Positions 1 to 7,595 of a DNA stretch of 13,916 nucleotides are shown in pieces. The notes under the pieces are model-generated. The model made no database searches. It was not told where the DNA came from and worked only from the letters and a program-made list of their open reading frames with translations. This DNA comes from CAYLZW01 sp964388085 (lineage in GTDB: Bacteria > Myxococcota > UBA727 > CAYLZW01), in contig CAYLZW010000145.1 of assembly GCA_964388085.1 (NCBI GenBank), positions 1-13,916 of the forward strand, read 5' to 3'. A program made the position numbers and the translations under genes. Each line of letters starts with the position of its first letter. The first letter of the stretch is position 1.

Positions 1-1
1 G

Positions 2-739
2 GAGTTCTTCCACGCCGCCGACATCCTCATCCTCGAGGGCTACGGCCTCACCGAGAGCTCGGCCGCGAGCTGCGTGAACCGGCCGGACACGTTCATCTTT
101 GGCACCGTCGGCCAGCCTGTGCCCGGCGTCGAGGTGAAGATCGCCGAGGAGGACGGCGAGATCCTGCTGCGCGGCCGCGGCATCATGCGCGGCTACCACA
201 AAAAGCCCGCCGAGACGGCCGAGGCCCTCACCGACGACCGCTGGCTCCGCACCGGTGACATCGGCGAGCTGACCCCGACGGGCCACGTGCGCATCACCGA
301 TCGCAAGAAGGACCTCATCAAGACCTCCGGCGGCAAGTACGTCGCGCCGCAGCACCTCGAGGGCAAGCTCAAGTCGCTCTGCCCCTACCTGAGCCAGGTG
401 GTGGTGCACGGCAACAACCGGAACTTCTGCAGCGCGCTCGTCACCCTCGACGAGGAGTCCATCAAGGGCTGGGCGCAAGAGAATGATCTCGGCGCGCTCT
501 CGGTCAAGGAGCTGAGCCAGCACGACAAGGTGCGCGGCATGGTGCAGGACGCCGTCGACAAGATGAACAAGGACCTCGCGAGCTACGAGACCATCAAGCG
601 CTTCGCGGTGCTCGAGCGCGACCTCTCCATCGAGGAGGGCGAGATGACGGCGTCGCTGAAGGTCAAGCGCAAGGCCGTCGAGCAGAAGTACAAGGACGTG
701 CTCGACTCCTTCTACGAGGGGCAGCTCGCCGCCGTGTGA
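2..739 (+). CDS. Long-chain acyl-CoA synthetase (AMP-forming), C-terminal part
   Basis: Activates fatty acids to acyl-CoA through an acyl-adenylate, normally at the inner face of the cytoplasmic membrane. The frame is open from base 2, so the 5' part (P-loop and most of the N-terminal adenylation domain) lies outside the window; the GTG at 74 is internal, not a start. Visible adenylate-forming motifs run in the family order: EGYGLTES near the left edge, then LRTGDIGEL, ITDRKKDLIKTSGGKYVAP, and MTASLKVKRKAVEQKY close to the C-terminus. The Lys after TASL is the usual catalytic lysine of the mobile C-terminal domain. The long insertion between the GGKYV and TASLK motifs fits the long-chain FadD15/FACS group better than short-chain or acetyl-CoA synthetases. 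Chain length preference cannot be read from this fragment. The reading frame is intact to its TGA. Confidence 0.93.
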   Translation, partial: EFFHAADILILEGYGLTESSAASCVNRPDTFIFGTVGQPVPGVEVKIAEEDGEILLRGRGIMRGYHKKPAETAEALTDDRWLRTGDIGELTPTGHVRITDRKKDLIKTSGGKYVAPQHLEGKLKSLCPYLSQVVVHGNNRNFCSALVTLDEESIKGWAQENDLGALSVKELSQHDKVRGMVQDAVDKMNKDLASYETIKRFAVLERDLSIEEGEMTASLKVKRKAVEQKYKDVLDSFYEGQLAAV

Positions 740-892
740 AGCTCGCGCGCCTCGGCGTGGTCACGTTCCCCGTGCACAAGCCGCGCGTGAGGCCGGCGCC
801 CTCGTCGTAGCGCTCGTCATGGTGCGGACGCGCGCTGGCGCCTTGGTTGCATCGCCGCCTGCGACGCCGTGCTGACGTCGCGGAGGCCGACC

Positions 893-1126
893 ATGCAGAG
901 CCCTGCGGGAGCCGCTCCTCGCCTCGCCCCGGCCTTCGATCTCGCGAGCGCCACGCGCATGGTGCTGTTGCCTTCGCTCGTGGGCGTCGCGCTCACGGGC
1001 GCGGTGCTCTCCTGCGTCGACGCGCCGGTGCAGCTCGAGCGCGCCGTGGCGAGCGGTGCAGCCGGCGCTGCCGAAGAGGCCAAGGCCCTCGAGCCTGCGC
1101 CGGTGCGAGCGAACGGCCAGCGCTGA
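893..1126 (+). CDS. Small hypothetical protein with a hydrophobic segment (possible lipoprotein)
   Basis: This is a 77-residue ORF of unknown function. ATG 893 is supported by GGAGG at 882-886, six bases upstream. Residues about 23-41 (MVLLPSLVGVALTGAVLSC) form a hydrophobic run ending in Cys, which reads as a membrane anchor or a lipoprotein signal with an imperfect lipobox (V-L-S-C). The remaining 36 residues are Ala/Glu/Pro-rich and low in complexity. A second ATG at 959 would give a 55-residue precursor with the hydrophobic run at its very N-terminus, a more typical lipoprotein layout, but I see no good ribosome site for it. It stands alone, 153 bases after the acyl-CoA synthetase and about 295 bases before the large lipoprotein gene. 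In GC-rich DNA an ORF of this size can be chance, so this is tentative; the ribosome site and the signal-like segment are the only support. Confidence 0.4.
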   Translation: MQSPAGAAPRLAPAFDLASATRMVLLPSLVGVALTGAVLSCVDAPVQLERAVASGAAGAAEEAKALEPAPVRANGQR

Positions 1127-1420
1127 GGGCGGGTCGGGCGTCCCCGTGTAGACGCCCTGTCCTACATGTACTACTCGTGCCTACCTGGGCGTACAGCTCG
1201 GATCCGAGATCCGATCCGTGTGCTCAAGGCCCTGTTCTCACAGCGCTTTGTGAGGGACGACGACGGGCGCGTGCAGGGAAGGGCAACACTTGTCCTACAC
1301 CGTCCGACACTGACTGACAGAGACCTACGACCGTTGCCCTACGACATCCGGCTCCCGAGCCCCGCCTTTTTCGAACTTCGCCCCCCGCCCCCTGACCCGT
1401 CGCCGACCTCGGAGGTCGCC
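1127..1420 (+). promoter_or_regulatory. Non-coding leader/promoter region with short repeats
   Basis: This 294-base stretch precedes the 732-residue lipoprotein gene. It is open in that gene's frame from ATG 1166, but the product of that part lacks a signal and would bury the lipoprotein signal, so I treat it as non-coding. It holds TGTCCTACA exactly twice (1158-1166 and 1291-1299), a related GTCCGACAC at 1302-1310, a TACATGTA palindrome at 1163-1170, and three GATCCG units between 1201 and 1218. No convincing -35/-10 pair stands out. A regulatory role is inferred from the repeats only. Confidence 0.4.
1404..1418 (+). promoter_or_regulatory. Palindrome overlapping the ribosome-binding site
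   Basis: CGACCTC-G-GAGGTCG is a perfect inverted repeat with seven-base arms, ending two bases before ATG 1421. It contains the Shine-Dalgarno sequence GGAGG (1411-1415). As RNA it could fold into a six-pair stem with a CGG triloop that hides part of the ribosome site; as DNA it could be an operator. Both roles are inference. Confidence 0.35.
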
Positions 1421-3619
1421 ATGATCGCCGCCCGCACCACCCTCTCTCTCCTCCTCCTCGCCGGCCTCGTCGCCGCGGCTGGCTGTGACGGCTGCGCCGC
1501 GGACCCCACCCAGTCCGACGACGACGGCCGCAACAAGTTGCCGGCGAACGGCAACCCCGGCGACGACGACGACGATGACGATGACGACGTCGTCCCCGAG
1601 GCGCGTGACCTCGCCTTCACCGGGGTGAGCCCGCTCGACGTGTTCTACGGCCAGCAGGTGCAGCTGCCCTTCACGCTGACGACGGCGTCGGGCGTCAAGG
1701 TGACCGGCCAGAGCGTGAGCTTTGTCGTCGAGGGGCAGGGGGGCTCGCTCAACGTCGCACAGGCCGCCACGGACGCGAACGGCACCGCGCGCGTGACCTT
1801 CACCGCCGGCAACGCCGACGCCACCGTCACCGTGAAGGCCAGCGCCGAGCACGCCGACGACGTCAGCGTGACCGTGCGCGTGAAGGTGAACCCGGTCGGC
1901 TCGCTCAAGATCGCCGTCAGCTCGCAGACGCGCATCCCGACCACGCGCGCCGAGGTGCTCGTGTTCCGCGGCCCGGCGACCAACGTGCCCACCTGCGCGT
2001 ATCTCGACACCGCGGCGACGATCCCGACGGCGGCCTTCGCGGCCGAGCTCACCGCCGTGCCCGGCAACCGCACCTTCACCGACCAGCCGCACGGCCAGGC
2101 GGTGACCGTGCTCGCCTCCGGCTACAACGCGGCCGGCGATCTCATCGGCACCGGCTGCAGCGATGGCAGCGCCATCCTCGGCGGCGGCACGACGACGGTG
2201 ACGGTGGCCATCGCGCAGCTACCGAGCGTGCTCGCCGGCGACTACGACGTGCTCCTGCAGGTGGACGTCGGCCAGGCCCTGCCCGAGCCGTACGAGGGCT
2301 ACGTCGAGACGGTGTCGTCCGTGCTCGCGGATCCGGCCGGCTACGCCGTCTACCAGGCGCTCAAGGCCTACGACGCGCAGTGGTGGTACAAGGACCTCGG
2401 CGAGGGCTACCGCGAGTACACCTACCGCGAGGTCTCCGAGCACCCCGAGAACTGGACCTCGTTCGCCACCGCGCAGCCCATCGTCGACCAGCTGCTCGCG
2501 AACCAGCTCGGCCAGAACTACGTCACGGTGACGACCGTGGGCGGCGACATCCGCCAGGCCATCACCGCCTTCGAGGTCGGCAGCCGCTTCTCCTTGACGC
2601 CCGTGGACGGTGTCCAGAACGTCTACGACGTCTCCGAGCAGTGGAACGACCTCGTGTTCACCTGGCGCCTCGGCTGCACCGACGGTGACCTCGGCTGCGC
2701 GCGCCGCGCCATCACGCTCGACGAGACCAACTACGCGCCGGTCGCCACCACGTACGCCGCGTCGTCGTCGCACGCGCCGCTCACGGAGACGAGCGAGCGC
2801 TTCCAGATCGCCAGCGAGCCGCACCTGTTCGCGCTCCGCTACGGCGCCATCATCATGATCGCGATGAACGAGGTCGTGTTCCCGAGCCTGCCCTACCAGA
2901 CCCAGCAGGGAGAGACGCCGGCGCACAGCCTCGACGAGGTGTTGAACAACATCATCGAGTGCGACTCGGTCGGCCAGGCCCTGGCGGACGCGCTCCCCCT
3001 CGGCTCCGCCAGCACCTACGCGAGCGCCTGCGAGCTCGGCCTCGACTTCGCGGCGACCTCCATCGAGAACCGCGTGCTCCAGCTCGAGGTCGGCAGCGGC
3101 AACCCCGAGCTCGGGCCGAAGGAGCAGACCGGCGCGCTCGGCGGCGGCACGCTCTACCTCATCGACGCCGACAAGAACCTCAGCACCGAGCTCGTGCGCG
3201 AGCTCGAGATGCAGGTGCAGTGGAACGACGCCGACGACGGCGCCAGCACCGACGTGCTCGCTCCCATCGTCGGTGAGGGACGCGAGGCGGCCTCCGGCTG
3301 CGACGCCGACGCCGCCTGCGAGGCGGGCACGTTCTGCCAGCCGGTCGCGTCCTACCTGAAGGTCAAGCAGGCGGAGATGACCTGCGCCGCGCCCGTCGGC
3401 GAGACGCTCGGCGAAGGCCCCTGCACGAGCGACGCCGGCTGCGCCTCCGGCCTGTGTGTCGGCGACGCGCAGGGCGTGTCGGGGAGCTGCTTCTCGGCCT
3501 GCCAGAGCGACGACGCCTGCGGCTTCGGTGTCTGCACCGACGCGGCGGCCTTCTTGGACCTCGACACGGTCATGAGCGGCCTCGGCGACGCCTCGCTGTC
3601 GAGCTGCCTCGATCCCTGA
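1421..3619 (+). CDS. Large lipoprotein with Asp tract, Ig-like domain and Cys-rich C-terminus
   Basis: This encodes a 732-residue precursor of unknown function. ATG 1421 was chosen because it gives a classic signal peptide (Arg5, then a Leu/Ala core) ending in A-A-G-C with Cys22 as the lipidation site, and because GGAGG lies five bases upstream. Residues 48-56 are nine consecutive Asp in a polar linker. Residues about 60-155 look like an invasin/intimin-type Ig-like beta domain (phrases such as ATDANGTARVTFTAG and a Val/Thr alternation). The middle, about 160-620, has alternating hydrophobics, aromatics around WWYKDLGEGYREYTYREV and few cysteines; I recognise no domain there. From about residue 626 to the end come several C-x5-C-x4/5-C units (for example CDADAACEAGTFC, CTSDAGCASGLC, CQSDDACGFGVC), probably disulfide-bonded. 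It is presumably anchored in the outer membrane. It is followed by a hairpin terminator, so it seems to be its own transcription unit. Confidence 0.85.
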   Translation: MIAARTTLSLLLLAGLVAAAGCDGCAADPTQSDDDGRNKLPANGNPGDDDDDDDDDVVPEARDLAFTGVSPLDVFYGQQVQLPFTLTTASGVKVTGQSVSFVVEGQGGSLNVAQAATDANGTARVTFTAGNADATVTVKASAEHADDVSVTVRVKVNPVGSLKIAVSSQTRIPTTRAEVLVFRGPATNVPTCAYLDTAATIPTAAFAAELTAVPGNRTFTDQPHGQAVTVLASGYNAAGDLIGTGCSDGSAILGGGTTTVTVAIAQLPSVLAGDYDVLLQVDVGQALPEPYEGYVETVSSVLADPAGYAVYQALKAYDAQWWYKDLGEGYREYTYREVSEHPENWTSFATAQPIVDQLLANQLGQNYVTVTTVGGDIRQAITAFEVGSRFSLTPVDGVQNVYDVSEQWNDLVFTWRLGCTDGDLGCARRAITLDETNYAPVATTYAASSSHAPLTETSERFQIASEPHLFALRYGAIIMIAMNEVVFPSLPYQTQQGETPAHSLDEVLNNIIECDSVGQALADALPLGSASTYASACELGLDFAATSIENRVLQLEVGSGNPELGPKEQTGALGGGTLYLIDADKNLSTELVRELEMQVQWNDADDGASTDVLAPIVGEGREAASGCDADAACEAGTFCQPVASYLKVKQAEMTCAAPVGETLGEGPCTSDAGCASGLCVGDAQGVSGSCFSACQSDDACGFGVCTDAAAFLDLDTVMSGLGDASLSSCLDP

Positions 3620-3653
3620 GCCTGACTGGAACGAAACCAATACGAATGAAGGG

Positions 3654-3679
3654 GACGCGCTCGCTTCGGCGGGCGCGTT
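3654..3679 (+). terminator. GC-rich hairpin with UUCG tetraloop
   Basis: ACGCGCTCGC (3655-3664), loop TTCG (3665-3668) and GCGGGCGCGT (3669-3678) pair along ten positions with one G-T wobble; G3654 and T3679 can add an eleventh, wobble pair. The C(UUCG)G loop is the extra-stable type common in intrinsic terminators. Only a weak T/G run (TTCTCGTGTGTG) follows, so it is a probable rather than certain terminator for the upstream lipoprotein gene. Confidence 0.6.
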
Positions 3680-3751
3680 CTCGTGTGTGCCGAGCGCACG
3701 CGCGGGATCGGCGGCGCCCCATGGGCGGCGGCGGCCGGGGTAGAAGGCGGT

Positions 3752-6700
3752 ATGCGCCTCGCCTCCTTCGTCTCGCTGAGCTTCGTGGCCGTGATCTCCC
3801 CCGGCTGCCTCTCGGACCTGTCCGTGCCGGAGGGTGCGCTCATCGACTGCCGCAGCGTCGAGGACTGCCCAGGGACCCACGTGTGCAGCGCGGCCCTTGG
3901 GCGCTGCGTGCTCGCGGGCGCCGACGACCAACCGCCGTCCCTCGACACCGAGCGCCTCGCGGTCTCTCCCGCGCTCGCGAGCGCCGGGGTCACCATCGAG
4001 ATCCGCCTGCAGGTGAGCGAGGCCCTCGGCGCGCCCCCGCTCGTGACGCTCGAGTGGGCGGGCGCGCCGCCGGAGCGCATCGACGACGTCGAGCAAACGG
4101 AGGAGGGCGCCTACCTCGCGCGCTACCTCGTGAGCGGCGAGGAGCCCGAGGGCTTCGCGGCGCTCGCCGTCGAGCTCGTCGACAAGGACGGCAACCGCAA
4201 CCGCTCGTCCGTGCCGCGCGCGCTCGAGCTCGACTTCACGCCGCCCACGGTCGCCGCGGACACCATCAGCGTCGTCCTCGAGGCGCCGGAGCGCAGCCCC
4301 ATCGCCGCCGTGAGCGCGGCGGGCACAGGCAGCGTCGTGCGCGTGCTGTTCGCCGCCAGCGAGCCGCTGCTCGCGCCGCCCAGCATCGGCACCGAGGGCG
4401 AGACACCGCTCACCTTCTCGCTCACGGACGACATCGGCACCTTCTTCACCTTCGTCGCCACGGTGCCCGAAGGCCCGCTGCCGCAGGGCGCGCAGGAGCT
4501 CGTGGCCGACCTCGTGGACGCGGCGGGCAACGAGGCGCGCGTCTCCCTCGGGGAGCTCTTGCTCGACACGGTGGCGCCGCCTGCGCCGAGCGTCGACGTC
4601 CAGGGAGCGGTGGTGTACCGGCGCGCGCCGTGGGGCAGCGAGGCCTCGGGCGGGGTGCCCTCGTTCACCCTCGAGCTCGCCGCCGGATCCGTGGAGGCGG
4701 GGGGCGTCGTCATCGTGCGTGACGACGAGGTCGCGGCGCTCGCCTCCGAGCTCGGCCGCTCCTCCGTCGTGGACGGGAGCGCGCAGGAGGTGGTGCTCGC
4801 CCGCACCGACCGCGAGCTCGTGTGGGTCAGCGTCACGGACGCTGCGGGAAACGAGAGCGCCCCCGCGCGCGTCCGCGACGTGCGCTGGCTGGCGACCCTC
4901 ATCGGCCGAGAGGCGCGCAGCGACCTCAGAAACCCGCACCGCGTGCGCCGCAGCGCGACGCCGCTGGTCGCGCGCGAGAGCCCGCTGCTCAGCGAGCCCA
5001 CCACGCCGGAGATCACGCGCCTCGCGGCAAGGGACGGCAGCAGCGTCGTCGCGCGCGGCGAACGCGCGTTTCAGCGCCGGGCCGGCCGCATGCCGGGCGC
5101 GCGCTTCTTGAGCGAGATGGTGTTCGACCGCGAGCGCGGCGTCGCTGTCGTGTTCGGCGGGCTCGAGGGTGAGCTCGGGCTGCCGGCCGACACCTGGGAG
5201 TGGGACGGCGGCGATTGGGCCGAGCGCACCCCGAGCGTGGCGCCGACCGGCCGCATCGGCCACGCGCTCGTCTACGACGCCGCTCGGGCCGAGACGCTCT
5301 TGTTCGGCGGCTTCGATCTGACGCGCCACTCGGCCGATAGCTGGGTGTACGACGGCACCGTCTGGACGGACGTGACCCCGCCGGACGAGTCGCCGCCGCC
5401 GCGCTTTGCGTCGGCCGTCGCCTACGATCCGGCTCGGCAGCGCGTCGTGCTGTTCGGCGGCGGCGTCATCGGCGGCTACGAGACGTTGTCGTGCCCCGGG
5501 GGCACCACGTTCGGCGACGGCAGCTGCTTCTACGGCGACACCTGGGAGTGGGACGGCGATCAATGGCTCGCCCGCGCTCCCGCCAGCGCACCCGCGCCGC
5601 GCGCCATGGCAGCGCTCGCCTACGACGAGACGCGCGGCGGCGTGGTGCTCTTTGGCGGCTGTACCGACGCGCTCGAGTTCTCGAATTTCGGCTGCGACGA
5701 CCGCGCGGAGGACACCTGGCTGTGGGACGGCGTCGCCTGGACCGAGCTCACGAGCACCCTCGGCACACCACCCCCCGGCCGCGTCGCGCACCGGCTCGTG
5801 ACGACCCCCGACGGGCCCGTGCTGGTCGCCGGCGCCAGCGTCGGCTTCGGCAACGCCTTCGAGACCTGCGACACCTCTGCCACCCACCTCTGCCACGTGC
5901 CCTGGCTGCTCGACGAGGCGGGCTGGAGCCCGCTCACGAGCGCGACGCCGCTGCCGCTCGGCCAGTTCCCGTCGGTGACGTTCGACGACATACGCGCCCA
6001 GCTCGTCGCCATGTACCCGAGCGACGATGAGTGCGAGCCGGCCGACAGCTGCAACCGCACGCTGGTGTGGACCCCCGAAGACAGCGCCGTCGTCGTCGAT
6101 CTCGAGGAGCGGCCGCTCGCGCGCAGCGCCATCACCATGACCTACGACGTCGCCCGGGAGCGTACGCTGCTCTTTGGCGGCGACCCGCGGGGCGGCGCGT
6201 GCGACGCCTCGGGCTCGCTCTCCGTCTGCGACGGTCTCTGGGAGTGGGACGGCGTCGGCTGGGACCTGCGCTGCACGGGCGATCAGGTCGGCGAGCAGGA
6301 CTACTGCGCGCTCCGCCCGGACGCGCGCTACGACGCCGGCCTCGTCTATGACAACGCGCGCGAGCATACGGTGCTGTTCGGCGGCTTCAGCGGCTCGGCC
6401 ACCTGCGACGGTACCTCCGCCGGCGGCTATTGCGGCCGCACCTGGGGCTGGGACGGCACCTCGTGGACGCCGCTGTGCCGGCCTGAGCTCGGCTGCGCGT
6501 CCCCTCCTCCGCGCGTGCACATGGCCATGGGCTACGACAGCGCGCGCGAGGTCGTGGTGCTCTTTGGCGGCGAGGGACCCTCCGGCTGCAACGACACCGA
6601 GTTCACCTGCGGCGACACCTGGGAGTGGGACGGCGCCTCCTGGTCGCTCGTCGCCGATCCCGGCGTGGGTCCGGGGCCGCGATCGGGCTCCCGGCTCGCT

Positions 6701-7573
6701 TACGACGAGGGGCGCGACGTCATGGTGCTGTTCGGCGGCAGCCGCCGCTTCGGCACCGAAGAGGAGGCCATCGCTGGCTGCGCCGGCGCGCGCAGCGGGC
6801 AGAACTGCAGGTTCGGCGACACCTGGGAGTGGGACGGCGCGTCCTGGAGCCAGCTCACGACGACCGACCCCGAGGGCGACGGTGATCCGACCCCGCGCTC
6901 GGACGGCGCCCTCGCCTACGAGGCCGCGCGCGGCCGCGTGGTGCTCCATGGCGGGCAACCGCTCGGCAGCGAATACGTCGACGACGCCTGGGAGCTCGAC
7001 GGCCAGAGCTGGCGCGCCGTCACGCCGCGCGGCGCCATCCCCGGACCGCGCGAGAGCCACGGCATGACCTTCGACCGCGCGCGCGAGCGCCTCGTGATCT
7101 TCGGCGGCGACGGCGCCGACGAGGTCACCTGGGAGTGGCCGAGCGGCGCGCTCGCGAAGAGCGCCATGCTCGTCGAGATCTCCTTCCTCGCCTCGGGGGC
7201 GGACACGGCCCTCGTCGAGGAGGTGCAGCTCCACGTCGCCGGCGGCGGCCTCGGCTACACGCTCGACAACGTCCTGGGCGACGACGGTGATCGCCTGGGC
7301 GATGCCGTCCCGGGCGCCGCGCTCGCGGTCTGGGACGCACGAGCGGGCCGCTGGCAACCGCTCGGCACCCTCGACGGCACCCCGGACGCACCGAGCACGC
7401 GCGACGTCACGTCGGCGGACGCGGCGGAGGCGCGCCGCTGGCTCGGCGCGAGGGCGCAACAGCTCGCCGTGCGCCTCGAGCCTGGCTACGGCGGCGGCAA
7501 CGGGCCGCGCGGCGCCGAGGTGGGCCTCGATTACGTCGAGGTGACGGTGCGCTACCGCTTGCCGGCGCCGTAG
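3752..7573 (+). CDS. Kelch-repeat lipoprotein with Ig-like domains (twelve blades)
   Basis: This encodes a 1273-residue precursor with no known substrate. ATG 3752 gives a short signal peptide ending V-I-S-P-G-C, so Cys19 is the likely lipidation site, though Pro at -2 is atypical. Residues 33-52 are a four-Cys mini-module. Residues about 60-380 form three Ig-like beta domains, each closing on a D-x-x-G-N turn (DKDGN, DAAGN, DAAGN). From about residue 453 to 1130 come twelve kelch units of the form [FY]D-x-x-R-x-x-x-V-x-FGG followed by DTWEWDG-x-x-W; units 5 and 6 are degenerate, splitting the array into two sets of six. Many units carry a Cys pair in the loop between FGG and DTWEWDG. The last ~140 residues are an unrecognised beta-rich domain. 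Kelch propellers usually bind proteins or glycans, so a surface-binding role is inferred. GAAGG at 3743-3747 may be the ribosome site. The downstream neighbour is convergent. Confidence 0.87.
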   Translation: MRLASFVSLSFVAVISPGCLSDLSVPEGALIDCRSVEDCPGTHVCSAALGRCVLAGADDQPPSLDTERLAVSPALASAGVTIEIRLQVSEALGAPPLVTLEWAGAPPERIDDVEQTEEGAYLARYLVSGEEPEGFAALAVELVDKDGNRNRSSVPRALELDFTPPTVAADTISVVLEAPERSPIAAVSAAGTGSVVRVLFAASEPLLAPPSIGTEGETPLTFSLTDDIGTFFTFVATVPEGPLPQGAQELVADLVDAAGNEARVSLGELLLDTVAPPAPSVDVQGAVVYRRAPWGSEASGGVPSFTLELAAGSVEAGGVVIVRDDEVAALASELGRSSVVDGSAQEVVLARTDRELVWVSVTDAAGNESAPARVRDVRWLATLIGREARSDLRNPHRVRRSATPLVARESPLLSEPTTPEITRLAARDGSSVVARGERAFQRRAGRMPGARFLSEMVFDRERGVAVVFGGLEGELGLPADTWEWDGGDWAERTPSVAPTGRIGHALVYDAARAETLLFGGFDLTRHSADSWVYDGTVWTDVTPPDESPPPRFASAVAYDPARQRVVLFGGGVIGGYETLSCPGGTTFGDGSCFYGDTWEWDGDQWLARAPASAPAPRAMAALAYDETRGGVVLFGGCTDALEFSNFGCDDRAEDTWLWDGVAWTELTSTLGTPPPGRVAHRLVTTPDGPVLVAGASVGFGNAFETCDTSATHLCHVPWLLDEAGWSPLTSATPLPLGQFPSVTFDDIRAQLVAMYPSDDECEPADSCNRTLVWTPEDSAVVVDLEERPLARSAITMTYDVARERTLLFGGDPRGGACDASGSLSVCDGLWEWDGVGWDLRCTGDQVGEQDYCALRPDARYDAGLVYDNAREHTVLFGGFSGSATCDGTSAGGYCGRTWGWDGTSWTPLCRPELGCASPPPRVHMAMGYDSAREVVVLFGGEGPSGCNDTEFTCGDTWEWDGASWSLVADPGVGPGPRSGSRLAYDEGRDVMVLFGGSRRFGTEEEAIAGCAGARSGQNCRFGDTWEWDGASWSQLTTTDPEGDGDPTPRSDGALAYEAARGRVVLHGGQPLGSEYVDDAWELDGQSWRAVTPRGAIPGPRESHGMTFDRARERLVIFGGDGADEVTWEWPSGALAKSAMLVEISFLASGADTALVEEVQLHVAGGGLGYTLDNVLGDDGDRLGDAVPGAALAVWDARAGRWQPLGTLDGTPDAPSTRDVTSADAAEARRWLGARAQQLAVRLEPGYGGGNGPRGAEVGLDYVEVTVRYRLPAP
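5534..6839 (+). repeat. Three exact 25-bp copies inside kelch blades
   Basis: The DNA coding for G-D-T-W-E-W-D-G is identical over 25 bases at 5534-5558, 6611-6635 and 6815-6839; the copy at 5186-5210 differs by one base. Synonymous positions are conserved too, which suggests recent blade duplication or gene conversion, although strong GC3 bias contributes. Confidence 0.75.
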
Positions 7574-7595
7574 CAGCGGCGTCGCGCGCCACCGC

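Noticed and set aside
1166..1420. An 85-codon N-terminal extension of the 732-residue lipoprotein from ATG 1166.
   Set aside because: It would place the signal peptide and lipobox in the interior; the extension is Arg/Pro-rich and has no good ribosome site, whereas ATG 1421 has both a signal and GGAGG.
1562..1588. GAC/GAT run as a sequencing-slippage artefact or frameshift.
   Set aside because: The frame stays consistent from the signal peptide through the Ig-like domain on both sides, and the codons are mixed.
2219..7459. A 1746-codon open frame on the minus strand, opposite the two large lipoprotein genes.
   Set aside because: It is rich in Arg, Ala, Gly, Glu and His with no domain, signal or ribosome site, and crosses the terminator between two genes. 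The plus-strand frames have signal peptides, kelch and Ig-like motifs. High GC at third positions keeps the opposite frame free of stops.
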